DNA of 64,000 nt from Pseudogracilibacillus auburnensis. GTDB taxonomy: Bacteria > Bacillota > Bacilli > Bacillales > Amphibacillaceae. The DNA is taken from NCBI RefSeq assembly GCF_003201975.1, contig NZ_QJJQ01000011.1, forward strand, positions 62,001-126,000, given 5' to 3'. Position numbers and translations under genes: made by a program. This document shows, piece by piece, positions 56,845-64,000 of the stretch. The stretch's first letter is position 1; the number at the start of each line of letters is the position of its first letter. The notes beneath the pieces were generated by a model, which ran no database searches, had not been told where the DNA came from, and saw only the letters and a program-made list of their open reading frames with translations.

Positions 56845-58716
56845 TTATTTATGTTGAACTACTTTATTTTTTCCAGATGTCTTTGCTTCATATAACGCCT
56901 CATCGGTTCGGATAAATAATTGTTCGACCGTATCTTTTTTTGCTGAAGTCCATGTAGAAACTCCTGATGAAAGAGTAACTTGTGGTTGAGTAGTTTTGAT
57001 CACTTTTTCTCTTATTCGGTTTGCCCTTTCTGTTGCCTCTGCTAAGCTGCAATGTGGTAAATATACGGCAAATTCCTCTCCACCCCATCGAGCAGCAATC
57101 TCCCCTTGTTTCATTTCCAATTTAATAATTTCAGCCACTTGGATGAGCACTTTGTCACCAATATAATGCCCAAACGTATCATTCACTAATTTAAAGTCAT
57201 CGACATCAAATAAGATAAATGCCCCTCGTCCACTTCGACTCATCTGTTCCCCTATTTTTTTATCTAGATGATTTCTTGAATATAGTTTTGTTAAATAATC
57301 TGTTATTGCAGTCTGCTTTAATTGTTCTTTTAAAACAGAATTATGGAAAGCTAGTGATGCATGTTGGACAAATGATTGGATAAATTTAAATTTATCAAAT
57401 GAGAAATAGTAAGGGATATGGTGGGCTACAATAATAACACCAAAAATCGATTCAGAAGACCACATTGGGATGATCATGATTGAATTATACAGAGTATCAA
57501 TACCTTCTGCTTGAAAGTTACCGGACAATATTGGTTTTGGATCTTGCTTCATCTTTTCATATACATGACAAATAAATTGAATACCGTTTTGTGTAGTAAA
57601 ATATTCAGTGCTCCCATCCAGTATATCAAAGGACTCTAGACCTTCTTCCCGTTCTTGTGAAAAAAAGATCACACCAACTTGTTCTGGGTGACATGATTCA
57701 AAAATATGTTTTTTCACTGTGTCAGTAATTTCATTTTGGTCTAAGTTTAAATTTAAATCATGTGAAGCCACATTAATAATTTGCAAGTCTGATACAAGCT
57801 GAGTGGAAGACTGATAAAGCGTTGTCCTTTCAATTGCACGCCCAACCATATTCGTAAACTGAGTAATAAAATTCACTTCTTCGTCAATCATCGTAACAAT
57901 TTGTTGAATGTTTATTTGTAAAACACCATATACACCTTGTTTACCACTTAACGGTGAATAAATATTGGTTTCTTTTTTCACTTCATTATATTCAATTTGT
58001 AATTCGTTATTAATAAACGCTAACGTACCCGGAGATAGTGTTGCACCTCCTGTATACTCAATCATTTTAATCGGTAATGTTTCATTTTCATACTCTTGTG
58101 ACATTAATAAATAATATCGAAAGGTAGGGTAAATTAATTGAATCGTTTCATAAAAACGTTCTAACACTTCTATTGTTTGATGAACAGAATGTAATTTGGT
58201 AGATAATTGGAACAGTAACTGATTACGCTCCCGTAGAAACATTTGGTGTCGCTTATGGTATAAAATACTTAAAAATTGCTCAATAATGATCCGTACTTTT
58301 TCAAGTGTCGTTAAACTTACAATTTGATCTTCGGAAAACGTAATGAACATAAACCCACTAAAATTCTCTTTACAATAAACTTTTAATAAAAAAGTCATTT
58401 GATCTAAAGATTTTTGTGTAATAGGGTTTTCTTCATTTACTACGGTAATATTCGTTTTCTCCTTAAAATAAGCAATGAAACGACTGGGAGATAGAGTCTT
58501 AACACTAACTGGATATTGTGAGGAAAAATAAGTTATTTGCTCATTTAATTGCTTTTTATTATACATATAAAACACGATATTTGAAGCATCCAAGATTTTC
58601 TTTAGCCTCTCACATAACATGTTCATCATGTCTTTTCGTGTATATTCATCAATCGTGTAGGTTAGTTCAAAGAGATTAGCCTTTAAATTTTCTGATATTC
58701 GATTCGTATTCATCAT
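56845..58716 (-). CDS. dgcP: Diguanylate cyclase, GAF-GGDEF (DgcP-like)
   Basis: A 623-residue soluble protein with two or three GAF-like domains (about 15-150, 160-300, 310-455) and a GGDEF domain (about 460-623). The active site is GGEEF at 545-549 with upstream FILFDVDDFKLVNDTFGHYIGD, all intact, so it should make c-di-GMP from GTP. The RxxD I-site before the active site is replaced by KQGE, suggesting no product inhibition. Position after refZ matches B. subtilis ytrP (dgcP). Two adjacent ATG codons follow AGGTGGGG; the first is given. A possible source of the ligand for the pilus riboswitch. Confidence 0.92.
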   Translation of the reverse strand: MMNTNRISENLKANLFELTYTIDEYTRKDMMNMLCERLKKILDASNIVFYMYNKKQLNEQITYFSSQYPVSVKTLSPSRFIAYFKEKTNITVVNEENPITQKSLDQMTFLLKVYCKENFSGFMFITFSEDQIVSLTTLEKVRIIIEQFLSILYHKRHQMFLRERNQLLFQLSTKLHSVHQTIEVLERFYETIQLIYPTFRYYLLMSQEYENETLPIKMIEYTGGATLSPGTLAFINNELQIEYNEVKKETNIYSPLSGKQGVYGVLQINIQQIVTMIDEEVNFITQFTNMVGRAIERTTLYQSSTQLVSDLQIINVASHDLNLNLDQNEITDTVKKHIFESCHPEQVGVIFFSQEREEGLESFDILDGSTEYFTTQNGIQFICHVYEKMKQDPKPILSGNFQAEGIDTLYNSIMIIPMWSSESIFGVIIVAHHIPYYFSFDKFKFIQSFVQHASLAFHNSVLKEQLKQTAITDYLTKLYSRNHLDKKIGEQMSRSGRGAFILFDVDDFKLVNDTFGHYIGDKVLIQVAEIIKLEMKQGEIAARWGGEEFAVYLPHCSLAEATERANRIREKVIKTTQPQVTLSSGVSTWTSAKKDTVEQLFIRTDEALYEAKTSGKNKVVQHK

Positions 58717-58924
58717 ATCCCCACCTACTATGTCTATATGATTCCATTATACTATTAATGATTCTTTTTTACTAGTTATATTCCAAAAGTATTCCATTAT
58801 TTTCTTGTTCGTTATTTTTTTGTTATTATACTTCAAATAAACATTGATTCTATAAGGTTTTGGTGAGTCGTCTATCACGACTTTTTATGTAGGTGTTTAG
58901 ACCTATAAATAGAGTTTTGAATTC

Positions 58925-58955
58925 AAAAAAAGCCTGTAGTAAGATCCTACAAGCT
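58925..58955 (-). terminator. Intrinsic terminator after the DegU-like gene
   Basis: Minus-strand stem AGCTTGTAG / CTACAGGCT (58955-58947, 58939-58931) followed by T7. It lies 9 bp beyond the stop and isolates dgcP. Between it and 58717 is the dgcP promoter region. Confidence 0.85.
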
Positions 58956-58963
58956 AATAAAGG

Positions 58964-59641
58964 TTAAAGTTCCACCCAATGCTTTCTAATGGCCATAACA
59001 ACTGCTTGGGTTCGATCATTTACATTCATTTTTTTGAATAAACTACTTACGTGATTTTTTACTGTTTTTTCACTAATATTTAACGTTTCCGCTATTTGAC
59101 GATTGCTTTGCCCGTTCGTCAATAATTGAAGCACTTGACATTCTCTTTTTGTGTATAAATGTAATGGCATTTGAAAATTTTCTTCCTCTTCTTCAAGATC
59201 ATTACTCGTTAATTTACGGTACTCTTCCACTAAATCATGGGTAATGGTTGGATGAATATAGGATACACCATTTTTTACAATTTTAATTGCTTCTATAAAA
59301 GAAAATATATCCATTTCTTTTAACAAATAACCATGTACTCCAATTTTAATTGCTTCTGTTACATAGTTCTCTTCGCCTTCTGCCGAGAGGATGATTACTT
59401 TAATGTTGGAATCGTTATGAAACACCTCTTCTTTTATTTCATAGCGATGTTGCATAAATGTGTTAACATCAATTAGCAACACATCGATGTCCTGTAATGG
59501 CAATATAGTTTTAACGACGGAATAATCATCACTGCTAACGATAATATGAAACGATGATTCTGAATCCAGTACACGTTTTACACCTTCACGAAATAGTTGT
59601 TGATGATCAATTAATACGATATTTATTTTAGTTTCGCTCAT
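58964..59641 (-). CDS. DegU-like NarL/LuxR-family response regulator
   Basis: A 225-residue regulator resembling DegU throughout: FREGVKRVLDSE, KVIILSAEGEENYVTEAIKIGVHGYLLKEMD and the C-terminal HTH LTNGQSNRQIAETLNISEKTVKNHVSSLFKKMNVNDRTQAVV. In the receiver the phospho-acceptor Asp (LLIDVN) and the Lys (LLKEMD) remain, but the N-terminal acidic pair is IDH instead of IDD, and the MP motif after the Asp is gone. No DegS kinase is adjacent. It may be a DegU paralogue that is not conventionally phosphorylated. It lies upstream of dgcP and downstream of the sortase genes; a terminator separates it from dgcP. Confidence 0.85.
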   Translation of the reverse strand: MSETKINIVLIDHQQLFREGVKRVLDSESSFHIIVSSDDYSVVKTILPLQDIDVLLIDVNTFMQHRYEIKEEVFHNDSNIKVIILSAEGEENYVTEAIKIGVHGYLLKEMDIFSFIEAIKIVKNGVSYIHPTITHDLVEEYRKLTSNDLEEEEENFQMPLHLYTKRECQVLQLLTNGQSNRQIAETLNISEKTVKNHVSSLFKKMNVNDRTQAVVMAIRKHWVEL

Positions 59642-59666
59642 TTTTAAAACCTCCTATTCACTTTTA

Positions 59667-59821
59667 GTGCGTGTTCAAAAGGCCGATAAAAAGGATCGAG
59701 AAGTTCAAGGCGGCGTAGCTCCCGAGGAACTCGCGTATGCTTTTACATACGTGAGTACCGGAAAAGCAAGCCAACGCAGAAATTCGATGTGTCATTTTTG
59801 TTGAACTTTTTGAACAACTTC
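59667..59821. mobile_element. MITE-like repeat, family C, copy 4 (short, inverted)
   Basis: About 155 bp, the shortest copy. It begins GTGCGTGTTCAAAAGGCCGA and ends TTGAACTTTTTGAACAACTT. It shares AGGCGGCGTAGC, a CGTATGCTTTTACATACG-type hairpin and CATACGTGAGTACCGG with copy 3 in reverse. It looks like an internally deleted form. It lies between the sortase and the DegU-like gene. Confidence 0.68.
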
Positions 59822-59832
59822 TTTTATGAAAT

Positions 59833-60522
59833 TTATTTTACCCGTTCTCCATGTACGACGAGACGATGGCTATTCGCCCGATATGGATGACAAGTTATTA
59901 ATGATGCTAAGTCTTTTCCTTCATTAATTCCTAAGTTTTCTGTTTCGTGAGGTAAAATCACTTCTACGTCAAATACTTCATATTGAAGCTTTTCTTCTAA
60001 CGTATATATATAAAACGTGTCCCCAGGTTGGATTAGATCTAATTGACGAAACATTGCTTTCGTCCCCATTCCCCGGTGCCCGGCCAAAACGGTATGTGTA
60101 CTTAGTCCCCCTACCGGTAAAGAGGATCCTTCCACTTGCCCAATTCCTTTAGATAGCTCATTTTCACTAGCTCCAAGATAGATTGGTATTTCTAGGCTAA
60201 GTTTCGGTATTTCAATCGAAGCGAAATGATTTCCATCCATTGGAGCATCCTTACACCCTTCATAGTCATCACGATTATAACCATCTGTAAAAGGGTCATG
60301 AAGTCCTTCTTCATTTTTAAAAATAGCCTCATTACATCTTCTTGCAGCTTCTAACTTTTCAAAAATAAATTGCGGGGTAAGTAATTGTGCCTCATTTTTG
60401 AATTGATTTACTTGTGACTTTTGAAGCTGATTATTAATAAATTGGGCTATATGTGGATAAACAATAATTAGGAGTCCGAGAATAAATAATAACAATATCC
60501 ATTTATTTTTTCTCATCATCAT
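59833..60522 (-). CDS. Class C-type sortase, second of pair
   Basis: A 229-residue transpeptidase with an N-terminal membrane helix (about 7-25). Catalytic His in VLAGHRGMGTKAMF, Cys in SLITCHPYRANS and Arg in HRLVVHGERV. A DPF segment (LHDPFTDGYN) before the barrel resembles the lid of class C pilus sortases. No C-terminal membrane helix, unlike its neighbour. Several start codons are possible (GTG 60525, ATG 60522, 60519, 60516), with the first ATG overlapping the upstream stop. It probably links pilins or attaches them to the wall. Confidence 0.85.
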   Translation of the reverse strand: MMMRKNKWILLLFILGLLIIVYPHIAQFINNQLQKSQVNQFKNEAQLLTPQFIFEKLEAARRCNEAIFKNEEGLHDPFTDGYNRDDYEGCKDAPMDGNHFASIEIPKLSLEIPIYLGASENELSKGIGQVEGSSLPVGGLSTHTVLAGHRGMGTKAMFRQLDLIQPGDTFYIYTLEEKLQYEVFDVEVILPHETENLGINEGKDLASLITCHPYRANSHRLVVHGERVK

Positions 60523-61349
60523 CACACTTCCATTTGCTTTTTTTTACGCAAATATATTATTAGTAGTATTATTATGGTCAAAATACCTACAAAAAATAAG
60601 GAAAGTTTTACTATATCTACCTTTTGGCTTATGTCTGTTGTAGCGGTATGAGGAATATCTTCAAAATATGGTACCCTTTCTCCTCTAACTAAAAGGCGGT
60701 GTGTATTAATCATATATGGCTCACAAGTAATCAATGTGACAAAGTCTTTATCTTTCTTCATATCTAGCCAGTTCGTTTCGGTTGGTAATACTATTTGGAT
60801 ATCATCAACCTTATATGCTAGTGTTTCATCTAACGTATGAATCAGAAAAACATCATCTACCTCTACTTTATCTAAATCACGGAATAATTTTGAACTAGGT
60901 AACCCGCGATGACCTGTCAATGCGGTATGTGTCCCACTCCCTCCAATTGGAAAAGAAGAATTTGACATATGACCAATTCCTTGTTGTAGGACATCTTCAC
61001 TAACCCCGTGATAAATAGGTAATTTTACATTGATACTCGGTATTTCTAAACTACCCATCGTTTCCCCAATGTCTAACACATTGAAATAACCAGTAACTGT
61101 TGTCTCTGTTGCATCTTCAGCGAATGGATCTGCAATCGGGATAGCTGTTTCATTTAATGAATCATTATATTCTTTCGCTTTTTCTCGCTCTTTTTCTTTC
61201 TCATCCTCCGTCATTTGTTCTAGTACTTCATTATGTTTACTCATCACCGTATAGTGGTCTTTTGTACTAAGCCAATTGCTGACGATGGGATAAAAAAAAA
61301 TGAGAAAACCAGTGATAAAAATGATCGGAATAATTATTTTACGTACCAT
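60522..61349 (-). CDS. Class C pilus sortase, first of pair
   Basis: A 275-residue membrane transpeptidase with N-terminal (about 3-20) and C-terminal (about 243-266) helices, the layout of class C sortases. Catalytic His in ALTGHRGLPSSKLF, Cys in TLITCEPYMINT and Arg in HRLLVRGERV. The lid motif IADPFAED precedes the barrel. The second ATG (61349) has AAAGG at 9 bp and is preferred to the first ATG four bases after that site. It is coupled to the second sortase and downstream of the pilin genes, so it should polymerise the LPKTG protein. Confidence 0.88.
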   Translation of the reverse strand: MVRKIIIPIIFITGFLIFFYPIVSNWLSTKDHYTVMSKHNEVLEQMTEDEKEKEREKAKEYNDSLNETAIPIADPFAEDATETTVTGYFNVLDIGETMGSLEIPSINVKLPIYHGVSEDVLQQGIGHMSNSSFPIGGSGTHTALTGHRGLPSSKLFRDLDKVEVDDVFLIHTLDETLAYKVDDIQIVLPTETNWLDMKKDKDFVTLITCEPYMINTHRLLVRGERVPYFEDIPHTATTDISQKVDIVKLSLFFVGILTIIILLIIYLRKKKQMEV

Positions 61350-61554
61350 AGCCGTCATCCTTTAAATTAGCGATAAAAATTTGTTGCTTGGCGGTCTATT
61401 TCAGGTAAAAGTTAGCGTATTTAGGACGATTTCTAAGATTTTTACCTAAAATTCCTATAAAGAAAACTCGCAACTTGGCGAGCAAATAGTTAAATAAACG
61501 TCCAAAATCGAATAATTCTTCATTTATTACGGATTCTTTCTTAAAGAAAGAGGC

Positions 61555-61815
61555 CGTTTTCACCAAAGAAAAACCCGAACAATGGTAGCTGCATATCACC
61601 CACTCTGGAAATATACTTCGCTTTCACCACAGGGCATAAGAGCGACATCTGTTCAACCTGCGCTATCGCTTGTTTTCACAGTGTCTCCTTTACCGCGGGC
61701 GGCTGGTGAGCCTCCTCGTGCTGGCGCACTATGGGGTCTCACCGATGCCTTTCCTCCCGCAGGAGTCTACGTATATTTCCTCCACTTAGGTAATGCATTA
61801 TTCGTTTTTAGATTT
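61555..61815. repeat. Structured dispersed repeat, family B/E
   Basis: Lies between the pilin and sortase genes. Outer arms GGAAATATAC (61607-61616) and GTATATTTCC (61771-61780) pair perfectly around CTTTACCGCGGGCGGC and CCTCCCGCAGGAGTC. An extra segment of about 60 bp lies after the left arm. Both ends match the copy at 8591-9008. Open frames across it are not genes. Bases 61359-61554 show nothing recognised. Confidence 0.75.
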
Positions 61816-61863
61816 GGTCGTTTTAGTTATGTCCCAGCCTCTTTCCCGATTTATTTATCAGAC

Positions 61864-63387
61864 TTAAGCAAATTCTCTCCTTCTACGACGGATATACAGA
61901 TATAAAGCTGATCCCATAAACGTTAATCCGATTAAAGTAAAGAGAATTGTTCCAATTCCACCGGTCTTCGGTAACTCCCATCCAGATTTAGAGTTGTCGA
62001 CAGTTATTGTAACGTTGCTATTTTCGCCGTCAATTGTAACTTCGATTGGTTTTGTTAATTTACGATAGCCGTTTGGTGCTTTTGTTTCATGTAACGTATA
62101 GTTACCGTAATCAAGTTCACTTGTAAAAACAAGTTCACCATTTGCACCTGTTGTTCCTGTTTCTACTAAATCACCGTTAGAATCACGAAGGGCAAATTCT
62201 GCACCTTCTAATCGCTGTTTTGTTGATTTGTCTTGCTTAATCACTTTTAGTGATCCTGCTGTTGGTGTGACTGGAACTGGATCTGTTTCTTTATGTCCGG
62301 AAGAACCATGATTGTTTTCATAGTCAATATATGCCTTGTTATCGATAACTTTATTTGCCTCTGCATCCTCAGATACTTTAGCTTTGAAACTAAATGCTAC
62401 TGTGCTTGGTCCACTAAGCTCTGATGGAGTAGCGGTCCATGTCAATGTTTGACCGTTTTGATTGAAAGTAAAACCATCTGCCTGAGATACAACTTCAACG
62501 AATTCTAGGTTTTCATGTAATGTATCTGTTACAACAAAGTTCTTATAATCTTTGATGTCACCTGGTAAATCTACTGTTATCGTATACGTTACGATTTCTC
62601 CACGGTTTACCGCATCAAAGTCTACATCCTTATCAACTTCTGGTTCTTTGTAATTTTTAACATTGACCTTTACTGTTGTACCACTTTCAGTAATTGAAAA
62701 ATCTACCTTTTGGCTACCTAATACATACCCATCAATTGTTGCAATTTCTTTAAAGTAGTAATTGCCAAATGCTAGACCATCTACTTTAATTTTTCCATTT
62801 GCGTCTGTTACAAATATTGTATCTTCTACTTTTGTTCCATCAGTATTGTATAGTTCAAATTGAACACCCGCTAATACTGCTCCTGAATCACCGTCTGTTT
62901 TCGTTAATTCAACAGCACCACGGATTGTTTCGTTCTTTGGATAAATGTGTACGTCGTAAGTTAATGTCGAACCATCTTTACTGGTCATTGGGATATCAAC
63001 ATAGAATGTATCTGGATTTAAATTAACGTGATCTGGTCCGTCAATTTCCCCAACTGAATAGCGCCCTAATGGTAATTCTTGTGTCACTTGGCCATTCTCA
63101 TCTGTTGTTAACTCATACTCCTGACCACCTGTTACTTCTGTCCAGTTCTCACCATCATATGAATGTGTTTGTTTCACTTTATACGTAACACCAGCTAACG
63201 GCTCTCCTTCTGGTATTTGACCAGCTGACCCGTCACCTTCACCTTGTGATGCACCTGGTTCTTGTTCATACTTATGAATCGTTAATGAGCCTGTTGTGCT
63301 AGCTTCCGCATTTGCCACCCCTGGTAATAGTAGACTAAACATCATGATAGCTACTAAAAAATGATAAATTGAAAATCTCTTTTTCAT
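61864..63387 (-). CDS. LPXTG pilin backbone subunit, Cna-B domains
   Basis: A 507-residue wall-linked pilin. Signal peptide 1-28 (ending GVANAEA), a pilin-type YPKN motif (HIYPKNETIRG, about residue 155) whose lysine joins subunits, a SpaA/Cna-B domain (about 157-245), a middle DUF11-like domain (about 250-365, VVTDTLHENLEF), a second Cna-B domain (about 375-470) with E-box YTLHETKAPNGY, and the sorting signal LPKTGG followed by a helix and RRRRR tail. The E-box suggests an internal isopeptide bond. GGAGGG precedes the ATG. Likely substrate of the sortases just downstream. Confidence 0.92.
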   Translation of the reverse strand: MKKRFSIYHFLVAIMMFSLLLPGVANAEASTTGSLTIHKYEQEPGASQGEGDGSAGQIPEGEPLAGVTYKVKQTHSYDGENWTEVTGGQEYELTTDENGQVTQELPLGRYSVGEIDGPDHVNLNPDTFYVDIPMTSKDGSTLTYDVHIYPKNETIRGAVELTKTDGDSGAVLAGVQFELYNTDGTKVEDTIFVTDANGKIKVDGLAFGNYYFKEIATIDGYVLGSQKVDFSITESGTTVKVNVKNYKEPEVDKDVDFDAVNRGEIVTYTITVDLPGDIKDYKNFVVTDTLHENLEFVEVVSQADGFTFNQNGQTLTWTATPSELSGPSTVAFSFKAKVSEDAEANKVIDNKAYIDYENNHGSSGHKETDPVPVTPTAGSLKVIKQDKSTKQRLEGAEFALRDSNGDLVETGTTGANGELVFTSELDYGNYTLHETKAPNGYRKLTKPIEVTIDGENSNVTITVDNSKSGWELPKTGGIGTILFTLIGLTFMGSALYLYIRRRRREFA

Positions 63388-63425
63388 TCTGTAATTCCCT
63401 CCTAATGATCTTAACGTTCTATGTT

Positions 63426-64000
63426 TTATACTTGACGCCTTCTAAATACAAACCATCCTGCTCCAGCTATTAAGATAAAGCCAACTCCATAAAAGCCTAG
63501 TGTTCCAATGCCACCAGTTTTCGGAATGTTCCATCCAATTGGTGTATTTACCACTTGTTTTGTTACATGTAAATTCTCTCCATTTATCGTTATAGCAATT
63601 TCTTTAACTAGTTTGTTATACCCTTCAGGAGCTTTCGTTTCTTTTAATTTATAATCGCCCCATTCTAGGTTTTCAAATTTAATCGTTCCATCATTACCTG
63701 TCGTAAATATGCCAACGACATTCCCCTCTGAGTCTCTTAGTTCAAACGTTGCACCAGCAAGTGGCTTTTCATTTTCATCCACTTTTTCAACGGTTAATGA
63801 GCCGTATCGGGCCGTATTTGTAATGATATGTTTTTCATCTTCTGTACTATAATCGACGTCATATCCATAAGGAACTTCAACTTCTTCCACGGAATAAATT
63901 ATTTCTTTTCCTGTTTCCGCATCATATTTCCTTAAATTTTTAAAAGTATCTGACCAATTGTTATCCTCACCTAAGATGAGCGTTTGTCCTGTATCTTCTC
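63426..64000 (-). CDS. LPXTG-type pilus protein, C-terminal part (runs off window)
   Basis: The frame is open from 63426 to the window edge (about 190 residues seen). It shows two Cna-B units: one ending YDAETGKEIIYSVEEVEVPYGYDVDYS, the next (about the last 115 residues) with LAGATFELRDSEGNVVGIFTT and E-box YKLKETKAPEGY. The sorting signal is the variant IPKTGG, followed by a helix and RRRQV. The body and N-terminus lie outside. It is 38 bp upstream of the backbone pilin gene and probably encodes the tip or accessory pilin of the same fibre. Confidence 0.9.
   Translation of the reverse strand, partial: EDTGQTLILGEDNNWSDTFKNLRKYDAETGKEIIYSVEEVEVPYGYDVDYSTEDEKHIITNTARYGSLTVEKVDENEKPLAGATFELRDSEGNVVGIFTTGNDGTIKFENLEWGDYKLKETKAPEGYNKLVKEIAITINGENLHVTKQVVNTPIGWNIPKTGGIGTLGFYGVGFILIAGAGWFVFRRRQV

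Noticed and set aside
61396-61905. Frames of 67 and 107 codons between sortase and pilin genes
   Set aside because: They cross the family B/E element and, for the longer one, the 3' end of the pilin gene.

Overview
The window is a stretch of chromosome from a low-GC, endospore-forming member of the Bacillaceae; the genus cannot be fixed from the sequence. The evidence is the sporulation genes (YtrH, YtrI, an alpha/beta-type small acid-soluble spore protein), a Bacillus-type catalase, and a gene order that follows the B. subtilis phoPR-citC/citZ-pyk-pfkA-acc-dnaE-ytrHI-ytqI-ytoI ... ald ... moaB-ackA-ytxK-tpx ... thiI-nifZ-ezrA-refZ-dgcP backbone. No rRNA, tRNA or CRISPR array was seen.

Layout. 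1-7.2 kb: partial phoR, phoP, an IS3-family element flanked by 21-bp tandem repeats, then the TCA-cycle cluster mdh-icd-citZ. 7.4-19.9 kb: ytvI, fxsA, pyk, pfkA, accA-accD, an NAD(P)-type malic enzyme and dnaE. 20.2-24.9 kb: ytrH-ytrI, a 62-residue protein, nrnA, ytpI and ytoI. 25.0-37.3 kb: a complete type IV pilus locus with a prepilin peptidase, a VanW/G5-like protein, PilB, PilT, PilC, a major pilin, PilM, PilN, PilO, three minor pilins and a small membrane protein. 37.8-48.4 kb: ytkL, ald, a universal stress protein, moaB, a DoxX-family protein, ackA, ytxK, tpx and bioY-bioB. 48.6-58.7 kb: katE, an SASP gene, iscS/nifZ-thiI, ezrA, refZ and a GAF-GGDEF diguanylate cyclase. 59-64 kb: a DegU-like regulator and a sortase-assembled pilus locus (two class C sortases, one full pilin subunit and one partial LPXTG-type protein).

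The most interesting system is the type IV pilus operon. Its leader (minus strand, 36363-36570) carries a sigma-A promoter, a recognisable cyclic-di-GMP-II riboswitch aptamer and an overlapping intrinsic terminator. The aptamer's closing stem uses the same bases as the 5' arm of the terminator, so ligand binding should allow read-through (an ON switch). The PilB ATPase begins with a tandem MshEN-type motif, a known c-di-GMP binding fold. A diguanylate cyclase without a visible inhibitory I-site lies about 20 kb away. Together they suggest that c-di-GMP controls these pili both at transcription and at the assembly motor.

The second notable theme is dispersed intergenic repeats, which fill most of the gaps longer than 300 bp. 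Family B is a structured element around a conserved CCGCGGGC...CCCGCAGGAGTC core; its outer stem changes sequence between copies yet stays self-complementary. Family C is MITE-like with TGTTCAAAAAG-type termini. Family A is a GC-moderate repeat, sometimes fused to C. Tandem arrays of 20-21 bp carry a TATATGGCG/TATGTGCCGC core. Several copies split gene pairs that are adjacent in B. subtilis, such as pfkA/pyk and mdh/phoP.
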